Below, piece by piece: positions 52,120-60,435 of a DNA stretch of 64,000 nt. The stretch lies in the NCBI RefSeq assembly GCF_003863965.1, contig NZ_RRCN01000001.1:372001-436000 (forward strand), given 5' to 3'. The notes under the pieces are model-generated. The model was not told the origin of the DNA, made no database searches, and saw only the letters and a list, made by a program, of their open reading frames with translations. Both the position numbers and the translations under genes were made by a program. The DNA comes from Paenibacillus oralis. Its GTDB lineage: Bacteria > Bacillota > Bacilli > Paenibacillales > Paenibacillaceae. The number at the start of each line of letters is the position of its first letter. Position 1 is the stretch's first letter.

Positions 52120-52706
52120 CTACTTTTTTAGAACATGTTGCTCTTTAAGTTTTTGTAACTCTTCTCTTGCCATTCTTCCAAGTTCTTTTGTATCCCCATA
52201 ATCAATACTATACTCAACTTTAGCATTAGAAAATTCTTCTTTTATTTTTCCAGTGCAATTTGCATGATAGTTTCTGTCTTGATACATGGTTCTCATTCTG
52301 TGTATATTCTTTTCACAGATTCATTCGGAATATTATTATTTTTTAAGAAATCCATTCCTACCACTTCAGCATGTTTTTCAGAATTGCTTATAAATGCTTT
52401 TTGGGTTAAGTTTCCAGACTCATCTACATACTCAAATACGGTAACATTTCTACGAGCACTCGTTATTTTGTTGGTCTTCCTGAACTTAATCGCTATTTGT
52501 GATAAATCATTTACTCCATAATCTACCTTTTGAATATTTGGCAGTATATCTCTAGCTGATGAAGGTTTTGGACTCAAACAATTCTTTAAATTCTCAAAAA
52601 ACTTCTTCAAATTCTGTTTAAAATTCGGCCAAGCCTCTTTAAAAGGTACTCCCTCCAGCAACTTAATCCGTTTGGCATCAGTTGCTGTATTCAATGTTTT
52701 GGTCAT
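52120..52706 (-). pseudogene. Nucleic-acid deaminase toxin tip (XOO_2897 type), inactivated
   Basis: The first frame (52293-52706) gives MTKTLNTATDAKRIKLLEGV, a stretch found in the spike toxin at 54508, then a deaminase start with KHAEVVGMDFLKNNN (zinc-binding His and catalytic Glu) and RIYTE before a TGA. The expected continuation is (R)EPC; EPC is indeed encoded next, and the remainder (YQDRNYHANCTGKIKEEFSN, then AKVEYSIDYGD) is in another frame down to 52120. So one stop (CGA to TGA would explain it) and one indel separate it from a complete tip. The second zinc cysteine sits in HANC. No delivery domain is attached. Intact SUKH-4 gene follows. Confidence 0.72.
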
Positions 52707-52814
52707 CCTATCGGTTTCATTTAATCACTATGGACTAGCTGTAACCAATTTTCCGCGCTTATCGGTTAAAATAGTCAAATAAAGGCATTATATTAAATTT
52801 ATAAGGTGATTATA

Positions 52815-53498
52815 ATGGAGCCAATATTAATTCATCCATGGGAATTAAACGAGAAAGAAGCAATTTCCATACAAGTGAATTTAGCCAAAAAGGTCATTCA
52901 AAGAGATTATTATGATCAAATAAATTATGTTGCTGGAGTTGATGTAGCATACAGTAAGCGAGGCGAGGAATTAATTGCAGCATTAGTCATTTTGGAGTCG
53001 ACTTCATTAAAATTAGTAGAATCGGTGGTAATTGAAGATAAAGTTCGATTTCCATATATCCCTGGACTATTTTCATTTAGAGAGCTACCCCCAATAATTA
53101 AAGCATTTAAGCAAATAAAGATTAAGCCAAATCTAATTGTTTGTGATGGTCAGGGAATCGCTCATCCTAGAAGGTTTGGATTGGCTAGTCACCTAGGAGT
53201 ACTTTTTGATATACCGACTATTGGTTGTGGAAAAACTAGATTATTAGGAACATATAAAGAACCTGAACTCCAGCGGGGGGCCTACTCACCTTTAATTGAC
53301 AACAACGAAGTGATTGGAAATGTACTAAGAACTCAAGACAACATTAAGCCTGTTTTCGTGTCAATCGGTCATCGTATCTCTTTAGCTACAGCATGTGAAT
53401 TGATATTACAATTTTCACCTAAATATCGTTTACCTGAAACAACTAGACAAGCTGACCATCTTGTGAAAATCACATTAAATAAGATTATTCCAAAGTAA
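52815..53498 (+). CDS. nfi: Endonuclease V, second copy
   Basis: 227 residues, roughly 65 percent like the copy at 5531. All active-site segments are intact: GVDVAY, PYIPGLFSFRE, VCDGQGIAHPRR, GCGKTRL and IGHRISL. It should cut DNA at deoxyinosine and other deaminated bases. Much more AT-rich than the first copy, so it was probably acquired with the island. ATG at 52815 with AAGGTGAT five bases upstream. It is opposed to its neighbours and lies between a broken deaminase tip (52120) and an intact deaminase spike toxin (54508). Confidence 0.92.
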   Translation: MEPILIHPWELNEKEAISIQVNLAKKVIQRDYYDQINYVAGVDVAYSKRGEELIAALVILESTSLKLVESVVIEDKVRFPYIPGLFSFRELPPIIKAFKQIKIKPNLIVCDGQGIAHPRRFGLASHLGVLFDIPTIGCGKTRLLGTYKEPELQRGAYSPLIDNNEVIGNVLRTQDNIKPVFVSIGHRISLATACELILQFSPKYRLPETTRQADHLVKITLNKIIPK

Positions 53499-54017
53499 AA
53501 CAAAGAGAAGGGGTTAACGTCACGATTTTTTCATAAAAGAAACTCCAGAATACTTATAATTCAACTTTCGCAACTTGAAATCAGCAGATAGTTATCGCTC
53601 TTGACAGCCAATCACATACACCTCCCGACGGATAACTTTCTGAAGAGCGCACGAAGCAGAAAGGCTGGATGCAAAACTCGGACCAGATGGCTGAGATAAC
53701 CTGCAGATCTGTACCAGACATTTCTTGCCAACTTCTTTACAATGAAACGTCTCGCCGTTCTAGCTCACCAAGGAGTCGTAACCAGTTCTCCTGATGAAAC
53801 TACAGGGCAATACAACAATAGGCCACAAGGAGATTGTGGCCTGCTTCAAAAGTATTAGTAGTAATTGAGATTCAGAGAGTTGCTGATTGTTCAATTTAAT
53901 CTCAATCAGCGCGCAACTACCGAAACGCACTTGCAAATCTTTTTCATGTTGTAAATTTCACAGGGATAAAACTAAGTGGGCATTGTTGGTTAAAATAACT
54001 TATTTAGTTCCTCTAAT
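53499..54017. other. Intergenic region between endonuclease V and the YwqK-like gene
   Basis: No convincing gene. A hairpin at 53820-53842 probably ends the minus-strand YwqK transcript. Composition is intermediate; the middle part is less AT-rich and might be decayed coding sequence, but no recognisable motif is left. Confidence 0.5.
53820..53842. terminator. Hairpin terminator
   Basis: AGGCCACAA (53820-53828) pairs with TTGTGGCCT (53834-53842). The minus strand continues ATTGTTGTATT. Weak T run, so moderate support. Confidence 0.5.
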
Positions 54018-54479
54018 TCACTCTGCGTCTTGTTCCGACCACTTTTTTATAGTGTCTTTCTCAAATTGGGTCGGTTCTACTTTTTCTTTTATCAGTTCCC
54101 CTTTCTCATTCCATTCTTTATAGGTTATTTTAAAACCATAAAGAGATTCTGCGATTACTCTAATAGATCCATCCTCAAACCAAGAAAAAGACTTTCCAAT
54201 AATAGCTCCCTTGCTCATTCGTTTAAAGCCCTCTAATTTACCACTTTCATAAAATGTAGCATAATCACCTTCAGGTATACCATTCACATAGTAACAATAA
54301 TGAGCTAAATTACCATTATTGTACTTTTCATAAACAAGTCCTGTTATTGGCTTTCCCCCATCTTCCATAGGTCTATCAAAAACCTGATCTTCGTAATCTC
54401 CAGAAAAACAAACATCATCTATAAACTCTATTCCTTTTAAAAGTACTTCTTCTTTCGTTAATATTTTTATTTCATCCAT
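54018..54479 (-). CDS. YwqK-type (MORN-repeat) immunity protein
   Basis: 153 residues with MORN-like repeats of the form GLVYEKYNNGNLAHYCYYVNG and YATFYESGKLEGFKRMSKG. YwqK of B. subtilis is the antitoxin of the deaminase YwqJ, and the toxin tip directly upstream here is YwqJ-like, so the pair is well supported. ATG at 54479 with AAAGGGG upstream; a longer frame overlapping the toxin stop has no better site. Cytosolic. Confidence 0.85.
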   Translation of the reverse strand: MDEIKILTKEEVLLKGIEFIDDVCFSGDYEDQVFDRPMEDGGKPITGLVYEKYNNGNLAHYCYYVNGIPEGDYATFYESGKLEGFKRMSKGAIIGKSFSWFEDGSIRVIAESLYGFKITYKEWNEKGELIKEKVEPTQFEKDTIKKWSEQDAE

Positions 54480-54507
54480 GATAATCCCCTTTTCAATGAA
54501 TAAGATA

Positions 54508-57456
54508 CTAAAAATCAGAAAGAACATTAAAGCCAGACAGAATATAATTACAATGTGGGCATGTATGAAAAGGTATATCAGTTACAGGTTTTGTTTTACC
54601 TCCTGGCTTTATAACATACACCAGCAGGTCATTGATATCAACATCTGGATTAGCTAATAAGGCCTTATTAACTGCATACACTTCTGCGTGAGATCCTGCC
54701 CCCCGCGTTCTTTCATATGAATCATGAACTTCTTTTGGCATATTCTTAATTCTCGGTTCTAAAAGTGGATGTAACTCTTTAGGTATATCTCCGTCTAAGT
54801 CATTTATAGCTGTAAAATATCTTCCTGTTGTTCTATCGTATACACCTGCAACCGCTGGACCTAATTGTGTATTTGTTAGCCCAACATCCTTTAACATTTG
54901 TGCCTCTTCTATAACATGATTTTTCAAATTTATAATTTCTTCGGGTGTAAAGTTACCGTTTGTTAGGGGAGGCTCACCCACCCCCCTATTCCCAAGACGT
55001 TTTAAATTCTCAGCAAAATTCTTACCTAAATTATCCCATCCTTCTCTTTTTGCTATATCATCCAGCAACTTAATCCGATTCGCATCCGTTGCTGCATCCA
55101 GCGTCTTCGTCACGCCATGCTTGGCAAGAATAGATAGATTTACTGCGGTTAATAACAGGCCGAGATTATCAAGGTCGGATTGGTTTAGTCCAAAAATCTC
55201 AGGTTCGGTATTAGCATACCCTTTCCCCAGATCATCCAGTTTCTCCAAGCTAACATACATTTGTCCCGCGGACCATACTACGTCTCCAACCATAAGAGAC
55301 CATAGAAGAACGGAATTTCCTGCGGATGGGGCGGAAGCGACAATAGCAATAATCCCCGTTGCCACAAAAAAAACTCCCATGAGCACGGATCCATATTGAC
55401 CTGAAATGACGATTCGTTCAAAATTGAATCGCGAATAATATAACATTTCGGGCACGTTTTTGCTAAAGTATTTACTAAGCTCACCCTTTCCTTCCGCATC
55501 ATTCGCAAAAAGTCCGGATTTTTGCATTTCCTCAAAAACCTGTGTGTACTGGTTATAAGCTTCTGTGCGTTCCTCATCGGTTTCGGCTTTCTGCACATGA
55601 TAGGAAGCGCTCATGAGCTTATTGGTTTGATTATACCTTGTAACATAATTATTTTTGATTATAGTTAGTTCTTCTTCACTTTTTTCTTCTGATTTCGCCT
55701 CGCTATCCTGCTTTCCTCGACTTAGGTATTTCGCTTGCAATTCATTTTGGTCTTTTTTTCCGAGCCAAGCTTTTGCGTTCTGGATGGCATTTGGATCTTC
55801 ATATGCTTTTGCCTTTATCACAGCCTGAATCTCTTTTGCACTTACGGTATCTGATTCACTCCAATTTTCATTATATATTCTTAAAAGCATATCTTTATCA
55901 TTTTTTAACTCATCTAAATACAATTCCTTTAGTTCATCTTCTGTAAGCATATCCACAAACGGGATATCGACTTTGTTAAAATCGATCTTCTTGCTGCGTA
56001 TGGATACGAAACTATTCGTGATGAGTATATATTGATCCATTAGTATTTGCATCGCAATCATATTCTTCGCCGTAAACTTTATGGATCTTGGGAGCATGGC
56101 TGACGATTTGCTCTTATTACTATCCCCCTCTTCTGATTCCTCCTTTTGACTGATCAATTTCAGTTCGTTACCCACGGTTACAAGTAAATCCTCGTTAGCC
56201 TCAACCTGAATATTTCCGCCTTCCAAGTTGATTTTCACCGTATCCTTCTTGAAGAGTACGCCATCTTCGCCCAGCTCCATCTTGGTGTTTCCCGGAATGT
56301 GAAACACTTTGGTCGTTGGTTTCTGGAACACTGTCCGCGATACCATCTCTTCACTGGATCCGCGTGCCGAGTTGACGGCAATCGCCTGCTTCTCAATGCC
56401 GCTGGGAAAATAGACTTTTACCTTTGCCCCCTCATCGGGTAAGCTATGAAAGATGTTGTTCCCTTCCGCAGAATACGGAAACCACCAACTACCTGCTTTA
56501 TCATGCTGCTCATCGATATCCAGATGGACCTTTACCATGTTATTCGCCCGGCTGACGACTTTTCCTTCCAAAGCTTCGCCCTGAATCGCCTGATTCACCT
56601 TGGACTTTCGACGTATAGCTTTTCTTTGCACCAATACGTATTCATATTGAATACTTCCTTGGTCATATGTGATCATCGATCCATAGATCACCCAAATCTG
56701 CCGCTTAAAGCCGACGTTCTCTCCAACTTGGTAGTAGTACTTAGATTTCACCTGGTATTGAATACAATCGGCCTCTAGCAAACGGAGTGATTCATTACCG
56801 GCGGCTTGCGCTAGATAACTCAAATAACTTCCCATATCCTGCATCATGGTATAGCTATAAGCCTTCATATCCTTGCCCCACGAAAAATCAGGAACACCAA
56901 AATAAATTCTGGGCGCATCCATGACCAGATCCGGAAGAATAACCGTTCCAACTCGGGAGGCCAGCCGCTTCATGAACTGCCAATTCGTCTCTTGATACTG
57001 GACGATCAATTCACCAATGGTTGCGCCAGGCTCCGTAGCTTCATTTTGCGCATCCCCTTTGGGATGCCCTTGCACCAACTGCTTAATGACATGGGTATAA
57101 GTAGCACCCTTATTTTGAAAAGAACGGCTTTCGGGATGAATATCAAGCTCATAGGAACGAGATATTCCTTCCACGACAACAAAATAAATCCCGTCCTCAA
57201 CGACCATCTCCAACTGATAGATTCCTCCGGCAAACCAATACTCTTTACCGGCTTCATTTAACTTTTGGATTAAAATCGCATCTTGTAAACTTCCTTGAAA
57301 TAAACACGCATGTGCTTGCTCTTCCGTCATCCTAACGGTAAAATGACAACGTGCATGATCATTGAATTGATGTACGATCTTTAACCGCTGAATGCCTTGA
57401 TGATCATAGGGCCATAGCAATTGGAAGCCGTCGCCTTGATACCAATCTCCCCCCAT
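54508..57456 (-). CDS. VgrG-like spike protein with C-terminal YwqJ-type deaminase
   Basis: 982 residues. Spike part (1-370) closely matches that of the 43095 protein: HARCHFTVRMTEEQAHACLF, GELIVQYQETNWQFMKRLAS, GVPDFSWGKDM, and the OB fold EGKVVSRANNMVKVHLDIDE. A charged helical region and a hydrophobic pair (VLMGVFFVATGIIAIVASAP; LLWSLMVGDVVW) follow, then a linker TKTLDAATDANRIKLL. The last 150 residues are a deaminase: GSHAEVYAVN (His923, Glu925) and HTCPHCNYIL (Cys966, Cys969) bind the zinc. It would deaminate a nucleic acid base or nucleotide in the target. Followed by the YwqK-type immunity gene, preceded by the PAAR-like gene. Confidence 0.9.
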   Translation of the reverse strand: MGGDWYQGDGFQLLWPYDHQGIQRLKIVHQFNDHARCHFTVRMTEEQAHACLFQGSLQDAILIQKLNEAGKEYWFAGGIYQLEMVVEDGIYFVVVEGISRSYELDIHPESRSFQNKGATYTHVIKQLVQGHPKGDAQNEATEPGATIGELIVQYQETNWQFMKRLASRVGTVILPDLVMDAPRIYFGVPDFSWGKDMKAYSYTMMQDMGSYLSYLAQAAGNESLRLLEADCIQYQVKSKYYYQVGENVGFKRQIWVIYGSMITYDQGSIQYEYVLVQRKAIRRKSKVNQAIQGEALEGKVVSRANNMVKVHLDIDEQHDKAGSWWFPYSAEGNNIFHSLPDEGAKVKVYFPSGIEKQAIAVNSARGSSEEMVSRTVFQKPTTKVFHIPGNTKMELGEDGVLFKKDTVKINLEGGNIQVEANEDLLVTVGNELKLISQKEESEEGDSNKSKSSAMLPRSIKFTAKNMIAMQILMDQYILITNSFVSIRSKKIDFNKVDIPFVDMLTEDELKELYLDELKNDKDMLLRIYNENWSESDTVSAKEIQAVIKAKAYEDPNAIQNAKAWLGKKDQNELQAKYLSRGKQDSEAKSEEKSEEELTIIKNNYVTRYNQTNKLMSASYHVQKAETDEERTEAYNQYTQVFEEMQKSGLFANDAEGKGELSKYFSKNVPEMLYYSRFNFERIVISGQYGSVLMGVFFVATGIIAIVASAPSAGNSVLLWSLMVGDVVWSAGQMYVSLEKLDDLGKGYANTEPEIFGLNQSDLDNLGLLLTAVNLSILAKHGVTKTLDAATDANRIKLLDDIAKREGWDNLGKNFAENLKRLGNRGVGEPPLTNGNFTPEEIINLKNHVIEEAQMLKDVGLTNTQLGPAVAGVYDRTTGRYFTAINDLDGDIPKELHPLLEPRIKNMPKEVHDSYERTRGAGSHAEVYAVNKALLANPDVDINDLLVYVIKPGGKTKPVTDIPFHTCPHCNYILSGFNVLSDF

Positions 57457-57471
57457 TTTTACTCACCATCC

Positions 57472-58224
57472 CTATTCCTGCTTTAAATTGTGCTCTACAA
57501 ATTCAAAGGGCGGCATGTCCATCCCGTTCGTCAGAAAACCGATATCCCCCCCGTAAGCACAGGTCAAACAGGATTTACTCGTTAGCGCGGGCACCCCGTT
57601 AATAAACAACGTCTCACTCCCTTTTTGCCAGCGAGGTCCCCCAAAGTATTCCATAATAGCGTTTTTCGCAGCCTCCGCCCTTTCGCCTCCCATTAACGAT
57701 TGAGCCAACGCACTACCTTTAAGAGGATTTGCGGAGCTGGAAATAAACTTAGGGACACATGGGTATATCTTCTTACTCTTATCGGGATTTGCAGCCGATG
57801 GCGGCTGATCCGGATCAAAATCAAAGGCGAATTCTCGGTGCATGTCTTTCGGTTTAAGAGTCGTTTCATATACTTTGGACGGGTGCTGATCAGCCCTGCA
57901 AAAGCCAAATGAGTGGATATTCCCATCGATCACAGTCCCCGGTTGCTCAAAACCGTCAACACCGAGATAACTTGCCACCTGAGCTATACTGGTGGATACT
58001 TTACAATCACTCACCGTCATAATCGGATTCTTATTCACAAACATACCATTGACTTTAGGCTGATTTAACACATCCTCATGAGTTCCCATCGTACAATACA
58101 TAAAAGCTCCGCGCGTAATGTAAGTTTCTCTTTGCCGCCAATCGGTCTTCAATTCATCCACTGTAGATTTTTTCAACATCGTCCCGTATATCCCCGTATT
58201 CGCCACGCCACTTCCTTCACTCAT
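57472..58224 (-). CDS. DUF4280 PAAR-like spike-tip protein, operon 2
   Basis: 250 residues. Same landmarks as the operon 1 protein: RETYITRGAFMYCTMGTHED, NKNPIMTVSDCKVSTS, FGFCRADQHPSK, VPALTSKSCLTCAYGGDI and NGMDMPPFEFV. It has an extra middle segment rich in Pro/Asp. Start overlaps the stop of the Imm11-like gene by eight bases. Presumed to cap the spike and link the deaminase-bearing VgrG to the particle. Confidence 0.85.
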   Translation of the reverse strand: MSEGSGVANTGIYGTMLKKSTVDELKTDWRQRETYITRGAFMYCTMGTHEDVLNQPKVNGMFVNKNPIMTVSDCKVSTSIAQVASYLGVDGFEQPGTVIDGNIHSFGFCRADQHPSKVYETTLKPKDMHREFAFDFDPDQPPSAANPDKSKKIYPCVPKFISSSANPLKGSALAQSLMGGERAEAAKNAIMEYFGGPRWQKGSETLFINGVPALTSKSCLTCAYGGDIGFLTNGMDMPPFEFVEHNLKQE

Positions 58225-58738
58225 GTTCTACACCCGCTTCCGTTAAAATTCGTTGTATCTTTAATCCATATAAACTAGTTCGAAGCAACGCTTCGGCTAC
58301 ATCCAGACGCACAACCAGGGAAGGCCGTATCAGGCTTTTAATTTTAAACATCGGCTGATCCTCTATCGGTTCCTCACGGATCACCAGTTTCTTCACAAAT
58401 CCTTTTTCAATCGTGGCATGCGTTGATGAAATACAATCGATTTCAGGAATATCCAACATGTAATAGGTGTCCTGGGAGGAAATATTTGGATTTATGACAT
58501 GAACGGTCTTGGATTTCATATTTGGTGCAAACCCGGTAAATATTTGTTGAATTTCAATGGAGACAAGAAATACGGGATGCTCGATAATGCAGCTATATCC
58601 TTGTTTTCTTCCGGGCTTCACGAATACCGTCTGAAAGTCCTCGGCATGCTCGAACCCCTGAACCAACTGTTCCGGAAAGGTGATACTGCTGCCTATCGCT
58701 TCAAGGCGTTGATCGTGCTCTAAACTAAAATACTCCAT
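58217..58738 (-). CDS. Imm11/DUF1629-like protein, operon 2
   Basis: 173 residues, MEYFSLEHDQRLEAIGSSIT..., about half identical to the operon 1 protein at 46949, with YYMLDIPEIDCIS and SLVVRLDVAEALLRTSLYG preserved. ATG at 58738 chosen, seven bases after GAGGAGGAG; another ATG at 58744 is too close. Coupled to the pentapeptide gene upstream and the PAAR-like gene downstream. Conservation in both operons argues for a structural or loading role rather than toxin-specific immunity. Confidence 0.65.
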   Translation of the reverse strand: MEYFSLEHDQRLEAIGSSITFPEQLVQGFEHAEDFQTVFVKPGRKQGYSCIIEHPVFLVSIEIQQIFTGFAPNMKSKTVHVINPNISSQDTYYMLDIPEIDCISSTHATIEKGFVKKLVIREEPIEDQPMFKIKSLIRPSLVVRLDVAEALLRTSLYGLKIQRILTEAGVEHE

Positions 58739-59405
58739 GGCCATGCTCCTCCTCTTCTACCCAACGAATGCTCTGGCGTTGAGATTCATTTAAGGAGACT
58801 AAGTTCATATCACGCTTAAACATACAGCTTCCCGACAGATCCGCCCCGGAGAAATCCGCCCCATTTAAAATCGCACCTCTAAAATCTCCAGCTATCTGTG
58901 CGTTACGAAAGCTGGCATGGGTGAGGTTGGCCTGCTGGAACAACATTCCCCGCACACCAAATACAACTGCATGCTGCTCATTCATAAGATCACGGCTCGC
59001 AAGAATATGATCAAACCTTGCATTTTCCAGACTACAATTTCGAAAATCCGCATCGATTAATACACTGTGCCGAAAATCGGCATGATCGCATGAACATCGC
59101 TCAAATTTCGTCCCTAGCAAATAGCTGTTCCGCATATTACTGGCGGTGAAATCAACATCCTCAAATCGCGCATAGTTTAAATTAATCCCTTGATAATTTC
59201 CTTGGGAGAGATCGACCTTTGCAATATGCTCATGAACATATTGATGCTCCAGCAAATTTTCCAGCCATCCTTTACAAGTGATTGATGACCTCATGATTTT
59301 GTTCAACCGATACACCGATTCAGAGATGTTAGGATCACGATACTCGCCTACACGGATATCAAACTGCTTTCCTTTCACCACATTTTGAAAAGAAACGAAC
59401 TGCAC
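58725..59405 (-). CDS. Pentapeptide-repeat protein, operon 2, N-terminally truncated
   Basis: 226 residues. The pentapeptide beta-helix (GNYQGINLNYARFEDVDFTA; CSCDHADFRHSVLIDADFRN; NGADFSGADLSGSCMF) matches the C-terminal half of the operon 1 protein (47491). The first 190 residues of that protein are absent: upstream of SYQAVQFVS there is a stop and then the terminator of DUF6809 copy 3. The GTG or later start used here has no clear site, so expression is uncertain. The 5' part of operon 2, including any leading VgrG gene, has been removed. Confidence 0.7.
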   Translation of the reverse strand: MQFVSFQNVVKGKQFDIRVGEYRDPNISESVYRLNKIMRSSITCKGWLENLLEHQYVHEHIAKVDLSQGNYQGINLNYARFEDVDFTASNMRNSYLLGTKFERCSCDHADFRHSVLIDADFRNCSLENARFDHILASRDLMNEQHAVVFGVRGMLFQQANLTHASFRNAQIAGDFRGAILNGADFSGADLSGSCMFKRDMNLVSLNESQRQSIRWVEEEEHGHGVF

Positions 59406-59430
59406 CGCTTGATAGCTTTATATCGCAACG

Positions 59431-59474
59431 AAAAAAGCCTGTTCCTATTAAAACAAAGTAGAAACAAGCTTTTC
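59431..59474 (-). terminator. Terminator of DUF6809 copy 3, at the truncation border
   Basis: AAAAAAGCCTGTTCCTATT pairs with AAGTAGAAACAAGCTTTT; nearly the same as the hairpin at 50153. The minus strand continues GCTTTTTTCG and then at once the truncated pentapeptide gene. Confidence 0.8.
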
Positions 59475-59514
59475 GCTAACCACATATTTTCAATTTTGTG
59501 TTACCGATTAATTA

Positions 59515-59806
59515 TCATAAACCATAAAGAAGTTCTTCCTTAGCTCCGTACACTTCCATCATCATTAACGCCCCAAGTTGAAACCCATTTATGAAAGTCG
59601 GCCTGCATCGACTCGGTCTGTCTGTGCAAATCGAGCAGCGTTTCAAGCTGGTTGAAATCATCGGTAGACAGTTTCCCTTTCCACATTCCTTTGGCTTCGG
59701 ATATCTCTCTTCTAATTCTACGGAACTCGGGAGCTCTCGGGACGATCTTCTCTTCCGGGCGAATTTCGCCACAATATAATGCTTCCAGCATGCTTTTCAT
59801 TTCCAT
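59515..59806 (-). pseudogene. DUF6809 family protein, copy 3, frameshifted
   Basis: Starts exactly like copies 1 and 2 (MEMKSMLEALYCGE...) but eight bases of the MQATSSF region are replaced by three near 59597, shifting the frame. The original C-terminus (FINGFQLGALMMMEVYGAKE) is still encoded downstream in the other frame to 59515. So this copy is inactivated although its XRE partner and operator are intact. Confidence 0.8.
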
Positions 59807-59878
59807 CTTCCTTTCAGGGGGGATTTTGGTGTTACTTGAAGGAGAGAATTACGCAATAAGTAGTTGATTTATTATGTG

Positions 59879-59931
59879 GTGTAACGGCATTACGTATCAT
59901 ATTTTTATTGTATCACGGTACACCGTTACAC
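59879..59931. promoter_or_regulatory. Paired inverted operator of DUF6809 copy 3 and its XRE gene
   Basis: GTGTAACGG (59879-59887) and CCGTTACAC (59923-59931), same layout and inner half-sites as at 40006-40058. Confidence 0.65.
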
Positions 59932-60007
59932 TCAAGAGGATTTTCATGATATCATGAAGAAAGTATTAATACTTGAAACGAAAAAACGTTATGGGGGAAA
60001 TTAATCA

Positions 60008-60214
60008 ATGCCAATCCGGCTTCGTTTAAAAGAAATTCTAGAAGAACGGGGAATGAGTCAGCGAGAACTCGCCCGCAGAATGAATATCCGACCAAGCACG
60101 GTTAGTCATCTCTGCTCCGATAAAGTCAATGCCGCCTATTTTGACACCCTGGAACAGATTTGCAAAACACTCAACATCAGCTTGCATGAACTTCTTGTAA
60201 TGGAAGACAACTAA
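60008..60214 (+). CDS. XRE (Cro/C1) family repressor, copy 3
   Basis: 68 residues, identical to copy 1 at 40136 except for the last residues (MEDN instead of MDDD). HTH: MSQRELARRMNIRPSTVSHL. GGGGGAAATT upstream of the ATG as in copy 1. The 200 bases upstream are over 90 percent identical between the copies, so the duplication is recent. Confidence 0.85.
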   Translation: MPIRLRLKEILEERGMSQRELARRMNIRPSTVSHLCSDKVNAAYFDTLEQICKTLNISLHELLVMEDN

Positions 60215-60344
60215 ACAAATATAGCTGTAGGCTAAAGTAATCAGGAAAGGTAACGGAAGCGTCAGCCCATTTTAAACCAACAAATTTCCGAAAAGGAACT
60301 CATATGTTATTAAGTTATGGTTAAGCCGAATCGTCCTTAGGCAT

Positions 60345-60386
60345 AAAAAAAGGGCTTATTCCTATTAGTTTATTGGAATAAGCCTA
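60345..60386 (-). terminator. Terminator hairpin
   Basis: GGGCTTATTCC (60352-60362) pairs with GGAATAAGCC (60375-60384); the minus strand ends in TTTTTTTATG. The sORF stop at 60370 lies in the loop. Confidence 0.75.
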
Positions 60387-60435
60387 TCCCCTGCTGCATC
60401 AGAGTTAAGGCTGTATCTAATGATAGTCGTTCCAT
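60370..60435 (-). CDS. Possible 21-residue peptide
   Basis: MERLSLDTALTLMQQGIGLF plus Q, preceded by the strong site AGGGAGGG eight bases before the ATG at 60435. The sequence is an amphipathic helix. The stop lies in the loop of a terminator hairpin. No family known; may equally be chance. Confidence 0.35.
   Translation of the reverse strand: MERLSLDTALTLMQQGIGLFQ

Noticed and set aside
43095..57456. Large toxins considered as LXG/type VII substrates or Rhs proteins
   Set aside because: No LXG or WXG helix and no YD repeats; the N-terminal 370 residues are gpD/gp5-like spike sequence and a PAAR-like gene precedes each.
43095..57456. A true type VI secretion system
   Set aside because: The window suggests a Gram-positive host, and no TssB/C, TssJLM or ClpV genes are present; an extracellular or phage-like contractile particle is the better reading.
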